In this document: one piece after another, positions 32,977 to 43,470 of the stretch
Position numbering within the stretch: position 1 is the first letter of the stretch
Layout of the letters: every line of letters starts with the position of its first letter
From: Volucella zonaria
Lineage: Eukaryota; Arthropoda; Insecta; Diptera; Syrphidae
Assembly: GCA_963966105.1 (NCBI GenBank)
Contig: OZ014531.1
Coordinates: forward strand, 78,681,159-78,745,158
Direction: 5' to 3'
DNA: 64,000 bases
Made by a program: the position numbers and the translations under genes
The notes under the pieces: model-generated
Seen by the model: the letters and a program-made list of their open reading frames with translations, nothing else
Told to the model about the DNA's origin: nothing
Databases searched by the model: none

Positions 32977-33672
32977 TACTATGGTGATTGCTATAGAGAA
33001 AAGAAATAGAGCTTAATCGGATGCGGATTTGACATGTACGCCAAGGATATATATACGAAAGGAGTTTTGAGCTTCCGCCACGTGACCGAGAGTCTTATGA
33101 CAATCCGTATCAAGGCTAAATTCGCTAATATAACCCTAATATGCGCCCATATCCCCACGGAAGATCTTCGAGCTCTTCGACTAGATATATGAGCAATATC
33201 CTAATTATGACGTTAAAATCTTACTAGGCTTATTTATGTTGAATTTCCGGCTGGATGAAGTGTAACTACAGGAAGCACACGGTTTCATCATCTCACATAA
33301 CCTTAAATCAAATTTATCACATTGTGGTCGATGTAAGGCATGCCTCCAGTATTCTGGACGTCCGAGCATTCGGGTAGCTAACATTTACTCGGATCACAAG
33401 CTTGTTGCAGCCACGATACAAATGCGGATTTGCTAAGTACCACACCCGAGAAGAAGTAATATGAGAAGATATAACGTAAAAAAGCGGCAATCGCAAGAGA
33501 CCGAACGGGTATCCCGAAATATCTCGACAAATCCTATGCTGCCTGTATCAAGTACCGAAGTCCAGTCGTAACCCTCACAACGTGACGTCATACCCGCCGC
33601 AACTGATGTGCTGGGTTCCACCCGACTATCACTAATAAATACCTGGTCTGATGAAGAATGCCGGCAAGCACA

Positions 33673-33680
33673 TACGAGTA
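33673..33680. repeat. TACGAGTA: 6-bp insertion in RTE-A copy 3 (first of a pair)
   Basis: After the TGCCGGCAAGCACA word, copy 3 carries TA-CGAGTA, where copies 5 (near 45620, antisense) and 7 (near 57095) have only TG. Confidence 0.8.
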
Positions 33681-33697
33681 CAGCCAAAGAAGAAGTG

Positions 33698-33705
33698 TAC
33701 GAGTA
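33698..33705. repeat. TACGAGTA: 6-bp insertion in RTE-A copy 3 (second of a pair)
   Basis: This site is 25 bp after the first. Deleting CGAGTA at both sites makes copy 3 the same length as copy 7 (57082-57134) throughout the block. Confidence 0.8.
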
Positions 33706-34660
33706 TAAAGAGGTGCTGCAATGAAGGGCGAGAGCCGCTCAGAACGAAGAAGAAAAAGGAGCACGAGAAGCGCGCGATCGAAGATATCCAGGAATAACGT
33801 ACGGAAGTTTTACCAACAAATAAAAGTAGTAGATCATTAAAAAAACTTAGAAAGTCTACAGGTATACCCACCATAGATTTTAATTTTAATGTGACAGCAT
33901 TATAGAGACGAGCTATATAGAGCCATGTCTTGTTTTGGCATCTATGCCAAGCTCACCCGCTGCTCCATTCAATTTGGTAACAACCTAACCGAGGCCTTTG
34001 ATGTTAAAAAAGGTTGTTTTGGAAAAGGTGACGCGCTGTTATATGACTTCTTCAACATCATACTTGAAAGAATTGTGCAAAACTCACAAGCCAACACACG
34101 AGGTACGATCTTTCAAAAGTCTGTGCAACTACTCGCGTACGCCATACTACTAGTGGGCGGTCACCGGTGCTTTCGTTAGTACTGAAACGGAAGCTGCAAA
34201 ATTGCGGTTAGCAATAAATTAGGGCAAAACCAGGTATATGCTGTCAACAAGAACTGAACAGAACGCCACAATCGACAGCTATAATTTCGAGGCAGTAAAG
34301 GGACTTTGTCTACCTCGGCTCTGCTATAAATTCTGCCGGAAACACCTCAGTAGAAATAAAACGAAGATGCGCTCTTATCAACCGCTCTTATCAAGTAAGA
34401 AGACTCTCATTCCAGTTCGACTACATCGTGCCGAAGAATGGACTCTATCGAAAGCGCTTCGAGAGACAAATTCTTCGTACAATATTCGTTCCCGTTTGAG
34501 TTGACGGTCTTTGGCGTAGAAGATTCAAGATAGAAGGTCGAACTATACGAGCTGGACATCGACATCGACTGCGCATCAGTCGCCTAAAGCGCCAGAACAT
34601 ATAGGGGGAATGGATACTAATGCTGTTGCCTGCAGAGTCTTCGAATCTAACCCGCTTAAC

Positions 34661-35418
34661 GCTTCCGTCATCCGATTTTGAAGTCGGTGTACCAATGGGC
34701 TGGCATGGAAACCTTTACTTATAAACTGTCTCCCATTCGTCACAAAAGATGGCATTTCATTGCTGATAACCAAGTCGGGTGAAAATATGAAGTCAAAATG
34801 ATTATTGTCTCAGTTATTGTACTAGCTACTGTCGTAGAAAGTATTTTGAGCGTTAGCCCAAATTCAAATTCCTGGAATCACAGTATTCAATAAATTCGAC
34901 TACTGCCTGTGGTGATAGCGGCAGTACGGAATCATAGAGGAAATAAGCTGACGTAACAACAAGCTACTGTTATTCATTCGTACTCGTAATAGTAAATTCG
35001 GCATAATGTGGTGTGACAAACTTTCAGTTTACGATTTCTCGTCATTTATTGGTATGAAATTGCCAAAAAGACTACAGACCGCAGCCTTGAAATGAATGAC
35101 TTCTTAAAGGTGAATCAACGACGAACGCATGCAAATCCGAAATACATACGTAGGCGGAAATAAATGAGAGAGTTCTTGCTCAACTAGTTGACAGGAAGAA
35201 GTGGCTGTAGTTGTGGTTGTCTGAAGAACGTCTACCTTAGCTTGTTTAAAAATTAAAAATCTGGGGCAGATTTGTTAGATAGAGGATACTTATAGTCGCA
35301 ACATCGCTTTAAGGTTAGATCTATTCCAAAAGCTTCTGTAAATGAGAGTTTGATGAATGGGAATGATTGCACTCACAATCGACCTACTGAAGACGAAGTT
35401 CGATGATCGTCTTATCTT
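34661..35418. other. Gene-free stretch
   Basis: No recognisable coding sequence. It holds one TACTCGTA site (34981-34988). Confidence 0.45.
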
Positions 35419-35650
35419 ATGATCCTGTCAATTGTCCTACCCGCGTATGCGAGTGTTCTTTTCTTTGGAAAGTCTCTAGTCTATGCCAAGGGACCAGAAA
35501 CTTTCGACGACTTGGATGCTAATATCCGAAGTGAAATTGCTGGAATATCGAGCAAAAGTCATGGACAATTGCGTCCAGCGCATCTACTCATGCAAGCGGT
35601 TCCAAGGAGATTAGTTGAATGGTGTCATGTTTCATAACTAATGGCATCTT
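35419..35650 (+). pseudogene. Tc3-like transposase C-terminal fragment
   Basis: The frame reads FFGKSLVYAKGPETFDDLDANIRSEIAGIS. This matches the KSLVYADKPETLDDLEANIR-type end of the DDE_3 transposases seen in T1 and T2. Only the last 70 or so codons are left, and the final catalytic aspartate is gone. Confidence 0.65.
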
Positions 35651-35979
35651 ATATATTATGCACAATCTGACGAGTTTTCCGCGGATGCCAAAACAAAACA
35701 TGACCCTTTACAGCTCGTCTCTATACGCAGCCTTAGACTTTTTTGGTTTTTTCGTGTGAATACCTGGTTAACAATCACACTAAAAAGGGACATCCAGTTC
35801 GTTGGCAAATGGTTCGAGGCATAAACACAATATCGCAGACAAAATGTTGTACGCGTTTAAAAAAGACTGATGCCTTTAGAGTCGGCGCAGCTTGGAGCGT
35901 CTCCTTCTTGTCGTTCTTGTTATAAGCTATTTACTTCATTTTGGACGGGAATTTGTTCTTTGATAAATTCTTTTTATTT

Positions 35980-36420
35980 TCTGGAAAAACTTCCAAACCG
36001 TTGAGCCAGAACTCGACGCCTCTTCATTGTCTTAATCGGCTGGGCCTTATATGTGCGGTCGTGTGAAACCCAGCATGTTAGTTGCGTCATTTCGGATGGC
36101 TTCGTGCCATCGATCCGAATGATTTTCAGCACCTAATGAAGGTTTTAAAGGTAATGACAAGAAGTTGAGACTTTGGTGGTCAATGGCAATTACAGACGTC
36201 CAAAGCTAAATCTCTTCGAAAAATTTCTTCGTTGTTGTAGCTTCTGTGGTGTCCATAGTTGTACCTTGACTGCGACTAAGTCGTGGTCTAATATATTATT
36301 GAGGGACTATGCGCTACCAATTTCATTTGCATACGCAATGTTTTCAGATCAATTCTAGCATAATACTCAGAATGTTACTCACTGATGTTGTGCAGGAGCC
36401 TGAAGAGCTTTGTGGAGAAC
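35980..36420 (-). pseudogene. RTE-A copy 4: endonuclease end and linker fragment
   Basis: On the minus strand, a SDHDLVAVKVQL segment (about 36230-36290) is followed by LQQRRN..., and near 36030-36100 by a CWVSHDR-type part matching the linker of copies 5 and 7 (the LGFTRPP position). It is short and frameshifted. The neighbourhood matches 45680-45920 word by word with many substitutions. Confidence 0.5.
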
Positions 36421-36739
36421 TATGCGCATATACATCAGTAAATTTGCACCTTAAACAACAACGATGTTTGCATTTCCTTAAACCAGTCATCCGATTTTTG
36501 GCTGACCACTCTCACCGAAGTTCCAGGATGGCAATGATATGTTACCTTTAGTAGTTTAGCAGTTACTTGTCCGATCGTCATTGCCCTTCTTTCGTTATGC
36601 AGAGTCAGCAGCAGTGCATTCCTCTTTATCTCGGTCCATTGCTTGTTTCGCTATAGTGGAATTCTTACGTTTACGGGTAGAAGTTCGGATGGTCAGGCTC
36701 TTTTAAGAACCACTTGCGAAAAGGTTAGATTAGGTTAGT

Positions 36740-37600
36740 TTGTAGTGGCTGTTGGAAAAAAACCAGCCCACATAGGTCTATTGGCTCATTGTGATGCCGC
36801 GTGGATCTGTGATCCTCCCATTCTTCGAACCAATTTGACCTTCTGACGAAGCCTAGGAGACCGTTAAAGTCTATGTATATTGTTTAGATCGCTTAAGTCA
36901 TTGTAGACGAAAGCTTCTAACTGGAATTTTCTTTCTGGGCATATACAGATTAGGTAAAGAAATGTCCCCTCTTACTCCATGTCAATGAAGCTTCTGCAGA
37001 TGTCTTTTACAAAAATGCCATGCCTTCTTGCACGCTTGCCTGTAAGACAATGTCCAGTGATGACACCTATTTTAACACTGTTTTGAAAGATCAAATTCTT
37101 AGAGCGATTCAGATCGAGTTTTGACTAGATTTTTTTGATCGCTGGACATATTAATCCAATAGTTCACGTAGGGTTTCTTCTTCTATTAGCATCCAGCTTT
37201 AAAATTCGTTTGCATAGCGCAAATTATCTTTTTCAGGTAGGATAGGTAGTCGGCGAGTTCATCGGCCCAACAATTCCCTACAATATTTCTGGCCCAGCAT
37301 ACAACATAGGTAAATGCTGAAATACTCTGTCATCTCTCTGAGAGATAATCGCCAGTCAAGATTGGTTTTTGAATTTTGTGAGACTGAGTCCAGTGATATG
37401 ATTGCGGACTGACTATTCGAAAAAATGCGGATATCATCTTTTTCGTCAGTGAACACATGACTCATTTAATCGCCAGAATTCCCGTCTGGAACACTCTGCA
37501 GTGGCTTGTGTAAGCGGAAGGAGCGGGTTAGGTTAACCTTATCTGAGAAAACACCGCCACCAACTGCGGTATCAGTTTTGGATCATCTGTGTCAAAATGG
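36740..37600 (-). pseudogene. I/R1-like LINE: RNase H and C-terminal fragment
   Basis: The minus-strand frame 37259-37465 contains an RNase H segment, DDIRIFSNSQSAIISLDS (usual IYSDSQAAI, with the aspartate changed to asparagine). It continues into IVGNCWADELADYL near 37235-37275, the usual GNE-x-ADELA end. Further down, VGVITGHCLTGKRARRHGI near 37020-37075 matches the segment before the C-terminal zinc-type cysteines of I-like LINEs. No RT is attached. Confidence 0.6.
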
Positions 37601-38128
37601 ATTGACTTGCTTTCATGAAATTCTTTGTCAAATTAATGTTGGGCCTGAATGTAGTTGATATTCTCTAATCTCTGACACATAGCCAGTGGCTAATGCAAGG
37701 TTGAAGTCCCCATTTGTTCCCAATCGTTTTTTTTTGCAAGAGAATAGAGCTACTGTAGCATTCCTTACCTAAATATTATAGTTAAGATAAGATAATTTAT
37801 TTATTCCATTTCAAATTTACATTATTATACAATTAATTATTCATTCAATATTTAAAATTCAATAATTTAAAAGGTACATTCACAGGTATTAAAATAATTT
37901 TCTAGAATTTTAACCATGAATTTTGCAGTAAATATGCTTTATGAAGGTATTGAAATGGTGTTTTTTTAACACTAAGTGGTACTTGGATTACCAGTGGTAA
38001 GTGTATTATTTATTGAATATATTAATTAATTTCATGAAAGCCGCGATAAGAGAAAGAAGAAAAGAAAGGCAAAAATTTGGGGGCAAAAAGATGAATACAT
38101 ACGAATTGTAATGAAATACATATAAAGA

Positions 38129-41070
38129 TTAAGAAATAACCTGCATTAGTTCTTCTACGCTTGACCTGGAAAGTAGCCAGGTTCTTAAGTTCTTAAGGAA
38201 TCTAAATTTGCTTTGGACAAGATTGCACATATCTAGGGGAAGTCTGTTGAATATGAAGGGTACTATAATGGTTGCAAATCGTCTGTAGTTCTCTTTGTTC
38301 ACTCTTGGCCCTGTGACTGCAGACGGTTGCCTAAAAGTATATGTTAAGGTACCACCTCTTCTGCGGTTCAAGTAACCGCCTCGCAAATAAAAAATTCTCA
38401 ACACTTAATTAACAAATAGGTGCCTGAGTGGCAATATATTAAGAGATTGGAACAATGGAAATGATGGCTCCCATTTGGATTTAAACATCATAACACGAAC
38501 TATCTTCTTTTGGGCGGTGATAACAGGTTGTAGGTTTTTAGCATAGGCGTTGCCCCAGCACGAAATTCCATATTCTAAACGAGAGTTGACAAGCGCATAG
38601 AAAATAGTGGTCAGTAGATTAGATGGCACTAATTTACGTAGGTGAAAAATCTTGCTCATAGCTATATTTAAACATTTTTTAATATCGGCAATATGGGCTT
38701 TCCAATTTAGTTTGCTGTCAATGGTCACACCGAGATACTTAAATTCTGAGACAGATTCTAGTTGTATGCAAGTATTTGTGCAGTTATCATTGTTGCAGTT
38801 AGAATCGTGGAGACAAACTCTTTCGATGATCAACTGATTGCAAAGAGAAAATGACATTACTTTGGATTTGCTGCTTAAAACCATTTGGTGGAGCGTAAAC
38901 CAGTTCTTTAGTATGAAGAGGTCAGTAATCATTTCTGTTTTTATGGTGTCCGCACTAGTAGTGACGTAGGAGAGAACCAAATCATCAGCAAGTGCTCTAA
39001 TATTTCCCTTTAGTGTTACTTTAAAAATCGAGTTTATATAAGTAATAAAGAGGAAGGGCCCAAGGAGCGATCCTTGGGGAACGCCAAGCCCGGGGCTATC
39101 TAAAGACGAGCTTAGAGTAGCGTTTACACGCACAAGCTGTTTACGGTTTTGAATCCAATTCTATGAAGAATTTTTATTAAGAGCTGATGATTGACTAGAT
39201 CAAATGCTTTTGTTAAATCAAGAAAAAGAGCAGCAGTTTTTTTACTCTTGTCGAGTCCATCGTGAATACCTTCTAAGAATGACAATATGGCATCTTCAGT
39301 AGACTTGCCTTTGACAAATCCAAATTGATTCTTGTTCAAGATTTTAAATTTACTCGTATTGAGGAACTTAAGCATGCTATTTGTAATTATTTTCTCCAAG
39401 ATTTTTGAAAAAACCGACAACAATGGGATAGGTCTATAGTTATTCGGATCACATTTGTCTCCCTTTTTGTGTATTGAAACTATTATAGAGGTGTTAAGAC
39501 ACTCCGGGAATATACCACTTTCAAAACTGAGATTAGTTAAATAAGTTAACGGCGTAATGATGTGATCACTCATTTTTTTTACTAATACCATCAGCTACTA
39601 ATACCATCAATCCCACATGAATTTCTCAACTTTTAGTTGGATACAACAAGAGATACTTCATTTTCAGATACAGTACTGAAAAAGAATGTTGAAAGAACTT
39701 CTTTGTTTAGAAGATATTCCGAAGCGCTTATTGCATTAATATTGCAAGAATTCGGTTTGGAATTTTCGGCAATATTTCTAAAGAACGAGTTTAAATTGTC
39801 GGCCATTTCTGAATCATTTGTAGTGGTCGTACTATCAGAAAATCTTAGACATCTTATGGCTTTATCAACATTATTTTTACCAAGCAGATCATTAACAATG
39901 TTCCATTGCTGTTTTGGATTACATCTGCATTCGTTAAACTTATGTTTATAGTAGGATTCTTTTTGTATATTTATGTACTGCAGTATATCTTTCCGCATAC
40001 TTTGATAAACTTTTTTTATTGAAGATATATGCATTTTATTTTTATTTTTAATATAAAACTTGTTTTTTTCTTTAATTTTTTCGCAAAGTTGGTCAGTCAT
40101 CCATGGCTTAATTTTTTGTGGTCTACGTTTAGGATTTGAACACCGATTTAGAGCCATATAGTTAGAAAAAATCTTCACAAATAAGCTAAAAGACTCTGAA
40201 GAACAACTATTGTTATAGACATTATGCCATGTTTCCTGTCACAAATATTCCTTCAACTTACGAAAATCAACACGTGAAAACTCACCCACTTTTATCGATC
40301 TTAGTTCATTATCATTGTTTAATGATTTTCCCAAGAGATTGACGAGGGATACACCTGTAGCATAGTGATCGGTTATATCCCATTCCAGTACAAACGGACA
40401 AACATTTTTTCGTGCGGAGAAAAATATAGTCAATACACGTTTTGCAACTATCAGCTACTCTTGTTGGCTCATTAAGGAGAGATTCAAAACCCATGAAACA
40501 CAAAAGGAGTATATAATTATCACAACTCGAAGGAAAGTTCAATATGTCAATATTAATATCACCAACAAAGCAAATATTGTGACTGTTCATCCCACTAAGA
40601 AGGTCTTCAATTTCTTTTAGAAAAATATCCCTGTGGACAAACTGCAGCCGATACATGCATATAATGTCCAAAGAAATATCATCAATTTGAAGTTTTATGA
40701 TTGGAGAATCTGCACTAGTTAGATCAGGCGTAGAGAATTTCGCGACCGTTAAATCGTCTTTGACAAAAGCTACTACACCACCGGCTGGATACTTTTCATT
40801 GCATTTTCCGTATGGAATATAGCCCTCAATCGAGAAATTGCTAAATTCATGTTTAAAAATCCAAATTTCACTTAACACTATTACAAGTGGTAAAACTGGA
40901 AAACAATTGTACAAATATGAGCAAAAGCTATTAAAATTAGTTCTCATACTTCTAATATTCATGTGGAAAATGGTTAAATCCTTTAAGGATGCTCGAAAGA
41001 TTGTATTAATTATTGTTTCATTACTTAAACTAATATTACTGAGATCAATTAATTCGTTGTTACGTGACAT
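38129..41070 (-). pseudogene. LINE-C ORF2: endonuclease and reverse transcriptase
   Basis: Endonuclease motifs: HMNIRSM (about 40960), LSEIWI (about 40875), CMYR (about 40660), VGDINIDIL (about 40555) and TCIDYIF (about 40430); the WDITDH catalytic end lies in another frame at about 40365-40385. After the linker (W-x-IVNDLLGK near 39890), the RT shows KKGDKCDPNNYRPI, NQFGFVKGKSTEDAI and LFLDLTKAFDLVNH (39591-39124), then VPQGSLLGPFLFITYINSIF, a DDLVLSYV box (ALADD in place of AYADD), FKYLGVTIDSKLNW and YGISCWG (39133-38405). The C-terminal module reads IIVPFIFNRLPLDM (38404-38129). Three or four frameshifts separate these. The CGAGTA insertion at 39351 lengthens the loop before the QFGF block. 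Confidence 0.8.
39351..39358. repeat. TACTCGTA: apparent 6-bp insertion in LINE-C RT
   Basis: On the coding strand the site adds Thr-Ser between FLN and KFKIL. Without it, the spacing from FL to QFGF is 15 residues, equal to the FL-to-QYGF spacing in LINE-A (about 1171-1215). Confidence 0.65.
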
Positions 41071-41548
41071 AATAGTAAAAAGAATAAAAAATATTAAGTC
41101 TTAATCATAAATGATTAAGATCATCAAGACACTTAATATATTTGATCTCCATACCAGGTTTCCGTCTCATCATAATTTTACCAAATCGTACCCAAAGAAA
41201 TTCATAGTTGTAATTATTTTTTGCCTTTTTTGCTTCCCTCAGCAGTGCTTTAGATTCGCCTGATAACCAGCTGTTGATAAAAATGTTACCTTTACATGAA
41301 GAAAAGATATTCTTCGCATCGATCGGTGACTTCTTGGCATGCGAAGCGGCTAGAATTTGATCTTTGAGCCGATTGCTACGTAGTTGTGCCACCACTGTGC
41401 CAGTAGGTTTCCCTTTGCTCCTCTTTCTGTAACATGTATCAACATCGTCATCTGCTATCTGCACACCTACACCTTGGTTGACAATTTGGATAACCGTATC
41501 ACGCACATTTTTTTTCCCCAAAAAGGGTATCTCTTGCAGTTCGATGTA

Positions 41549-41578
41549 CGAGGGGCGTTCAACATATTCTCGATATCG
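41549..41578 (+). repeat. M6 left terminal inverted repeat
   Basis: Begins CGAGGGGCGTTCAAC directly after the TA. Differs from the right end at two positions in 30. Confidence 0.92.
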
Positions 41579-41710
41579 GGGTGAAGCCGTGGTTGTATAT
41601 ATAAATTGACTTATTTGTCAAGTAATACTATTATTTTAGTGCTTTCTTGTAAAATTTCATATAAATGTGATTATTAATTCGCGTTTTATCTCTAGTTAAG
41701 CAGAATCATA

Positions 41711-42752
41711 ATGGCAACTGAGACGATGATGGTGAAAATTGAGCATCGCGCTGTAATTAAATTTCTCACTAAGCAAGGAAAAAGTCAAAAAACTATTCAT
41801 GAAGAGATGGTGGCTGTTTACCAGGGTTCCGCACCTTCATTATCAACTGTGCAAAAGTGGTCAAGTGAGTTCAAGAGAGTAGAGAGAGCATTGAAGACGA
41901 CCCTCGCTCCGGCGCCCCGGCTACTGCTTGTACGGGAGAAAGCATCAAAGAAGTCGAAAAACTTGTTCTTGAGGATGCCCGAATAAAGGTGAAAATGATG
42001 GCAGAGATCACCAAGCTTTCAATTGGTACCATTCACACCATTCTTCATGACCATCTTAACCTTTCAAAGGTCAGTGCAAGGTGGGTGCCACGAATGCTCA
42101 CAGCGCCTCAGAAAAAAGTGAGAATTGCATGCTGTAGAGAGGTTTTGGAGATGTGTAGTGAGAACGCGGACGGTGTTATGGATCGAATTGTTACTGGGGA
42201 CGAAACATGGGTCCACCACTATGACCCTGAAAGCAAACAAGAGTCCATGCAGTGGCATAAAAAAGGAACAGACCCCCCGAAGAAGTTCAAAGTCACTCCG
42301 TCTGCCCGAAAGCTCATGGCCACAGTTTTTTGGGACTCAAAGGGAATCTTGCTCATTGAGTACAAAAAAAAAGGTGAAACCATCAACGCCACATCCTACA
42401 TAATTTGCGGGAGGAAATTAAAAAGAAAAGACGGGGTAAACTCGCAGCGGGTGTGTTGCTTCTTCATGACAACGCTCCTGTTCACACGGCGCGAGTTTCC
42501 AAGGCTGCTGCGCGAGATTGTGGTTTCGAAGAAATCCAACACCCACCCTATAGTCCAGACCTTGCCCCTAGTGATTATTTCCTGTTTCCGGATTTGAAAA
42601 AATGTCTTCGTGGAAAAAGATTTTCGGATGATGAAGAACTCAAGTCGGTATTTTGCAGAGAAAGAGGAAATTTATTTTTTGAGGGTTTAAAAAAGCTTAT
42701 CTCAAGATGTAACAAATGCATTGATGTTAGGGGAGATTATATTGAAAAATAA
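41711..42752 (+). pseudogene. M6 mariner transposase, two single-base frameshifts
   Basis: The ATG at 41711 is followed by an HTH domain (EHRAVIKFLTKQGKSQKTIHEEM), the STVQKWSSEFKR segment, a second HTH (MAEITKLSIGTIHTIL), WVPRMLTAPQKK, the first catalytic box GDETWVHHYDPESKQ (about 42196-42240), an AATVFWDSKGILLIEY-like block, LLHDNAPVH (about 42458-42484) and SPDLAPSDYFLF (about 42551-42587), ending at 42750-42752. A one-base loss near 41879 and another near 42396 shift the frame; all three catalytic aspartates are kept. It is the least damaged transposase in the window. The mariner subfamily was not determined. Confidence 0.88.
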
Positions 42753-42788
42753 AAACAATTTAAATTGAATTCGCATTTTCCTTCATAT

Positions 42789-42818
42789 CGATACCGAGAA
42801 TATATTGAACGCCCCTCG
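42789..42818 (-). repeat. M6 right terminal inverted repeat
   Basis: Read inward on the minus strand it begins CGAGGGGCGTTCAAT. The TA duplication follows at 42819-42820. Confidence 0.92.
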
Positions 42819-43309
42819 TAGTTTCTGTGTATTATATATTCAGCATTGCTAAGTTTCTCTACAGTCTCCTTGAGTTGAAGTTTTAGCTGCTCGTTTTCTT
42901 TTTTCATTTCAGCTAACAATTGCGTCGACTGTTCCAAGGTCACAAGTTGCACTTGCATGGATTGTATGGTTTGTACGAATGTAGCGAGAGTTGCACTCAA
43001 TTCCATCACTTGGAGGTGAATGGCCTCAACAGTAACATTGTTGTGGTCACTCCCGCTGCTGGTAGCACACATTGAAGAAGACATTGATAATCTACGCGGA
43101 TCATTTCTTTTTTGTTTAATACAAATTTGACAACTCCACGATTTGTTTGATTTTGTTATGAAATCTATATCAGCAGGTTGTAATTTTGCACAATTAGCAT
43201 GCATAAGACAGTTGCAATCACTGCAGATAATCTTGCAGGAGTCTCTCACTATTTTTACACTACAGATTTTACAACTCATCGCCTATGACTTAACTCTTCG
43301 GCGGATAAA

Positions 43310-43470
43310 CATGAACTATCAGGTTCCCAGTTTAGTTTCCTGTCAAAAATGAGACCCAGATATTTCGCTGTATTGGAAAGGACTACCACTTACGTTGAAG
43401 TTGCCGGTTTTTTCGGAGCAGGTAACCTGCTTTGGCGGTATAAGAACTGCCCTAACTAGTCGCTATTGAT
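43310..43470 (-). pseudogene. I-like LINE RT scrap
   Basis: The minus strand gives a QVTCSEKTGNF segment, then SPFQYSEISGSHF next to a frame containing DRKLNWEP. This corresponds to the K-T-x-x-x-LF...AKYLGLI-x-DRKLNW block downstream of the RT catalytic box. Only about 50 codons remain, directly upstream of LINE-C ORF1. Confidence 0.45.

Larger units (their letters stand above)
32810..34660 (+). pseudogene. RTE-A copy 3, degenerate
   Basis: The endonuclease starts with a DRDLQIYTRNVRPLNRPRADEQLAEAL segment (32818-32900) and AIQEVRWDGP near 32920-32950. Linker pieces follow at 33540-33730 (degenerate TWFDEECRQA). RT pieces follow: a GDALLYDFFN block (34030-34060), TRGTIFQKSVQLLAYA (34095-34145, catalytic box lost directly after), and the SYNFEAVKGL/PRLC thumb part near 34270-34330. 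A YRVFESNP end lies near 34620-34650. The copy is rich in small indels, three of which are exact CGAGTA additions (32969, 33673, 33698). Confidence 0.8.
41549..42818 (+). mobile_element. Mariner M6, nearly intact, terminal repeats starting CGAG
   Basis: The 1270-bp element is flanked by TA at 41547-41548 and 42819-42820. The terminal inverted repeats match at 28 of the first 30 positions, both beginning CGAGGGGCGTTCAA. It is inserted in the ORF1 of LINE-C in the opposite direction. Its first four bases next to the TA (TA-CGAG) equal the first six bases of the repeated TACGAGTA scars in the window. Confidence 0.93.
37790..43279 (-). mobile_element. LINE-C: CR1-like LINE with PHD-type ORF1, split by mariner M6
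   Basis: Reading leftward: ORF1 (43279-41105), ORF2 endonuclease (41070-40240), linker (40178-39633), RT (39591-38129) and a 3' UTR ending in an AATAAATAA-rich tail near 37800. All domains are present, so the copy may be close to full length; any 5' UTR would lie beyond 43279, where another LINE scrap starts at once. Damage is limited to a few frameshifts and the mariner. Confidence 0.85.
41105..43279 (-). pseudogene. LINE-C ORF1: PHD-like zinc finger, coiled coil and FP-type domain, interrupted by M6
   Basis: The ATG is at 43277-43279. The N-terminus has a Cys/His-rich PHD-like finger (CKICSVKIVRDSCKIICSDC...HANC...WSCQIC, about 43276-43130), then a heptad-rich coiled coil (about 42990-42850). 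After the mariner, the frame resumes at 41546 and runs to the stop at 41105, with a region resembling the Baculo_FP/RRM-like C-terminal domain of CR1 and L2 ORF1 proteins (TVIQIVNQGVGVQI...VAQLRSNRLKDQIL). Removing the mariner and one TA copy joins the halves in frame, giving about 300 aa. The protein is expected to bind element RNA. It is intact apart from the insertion. Confidence 0.8.
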
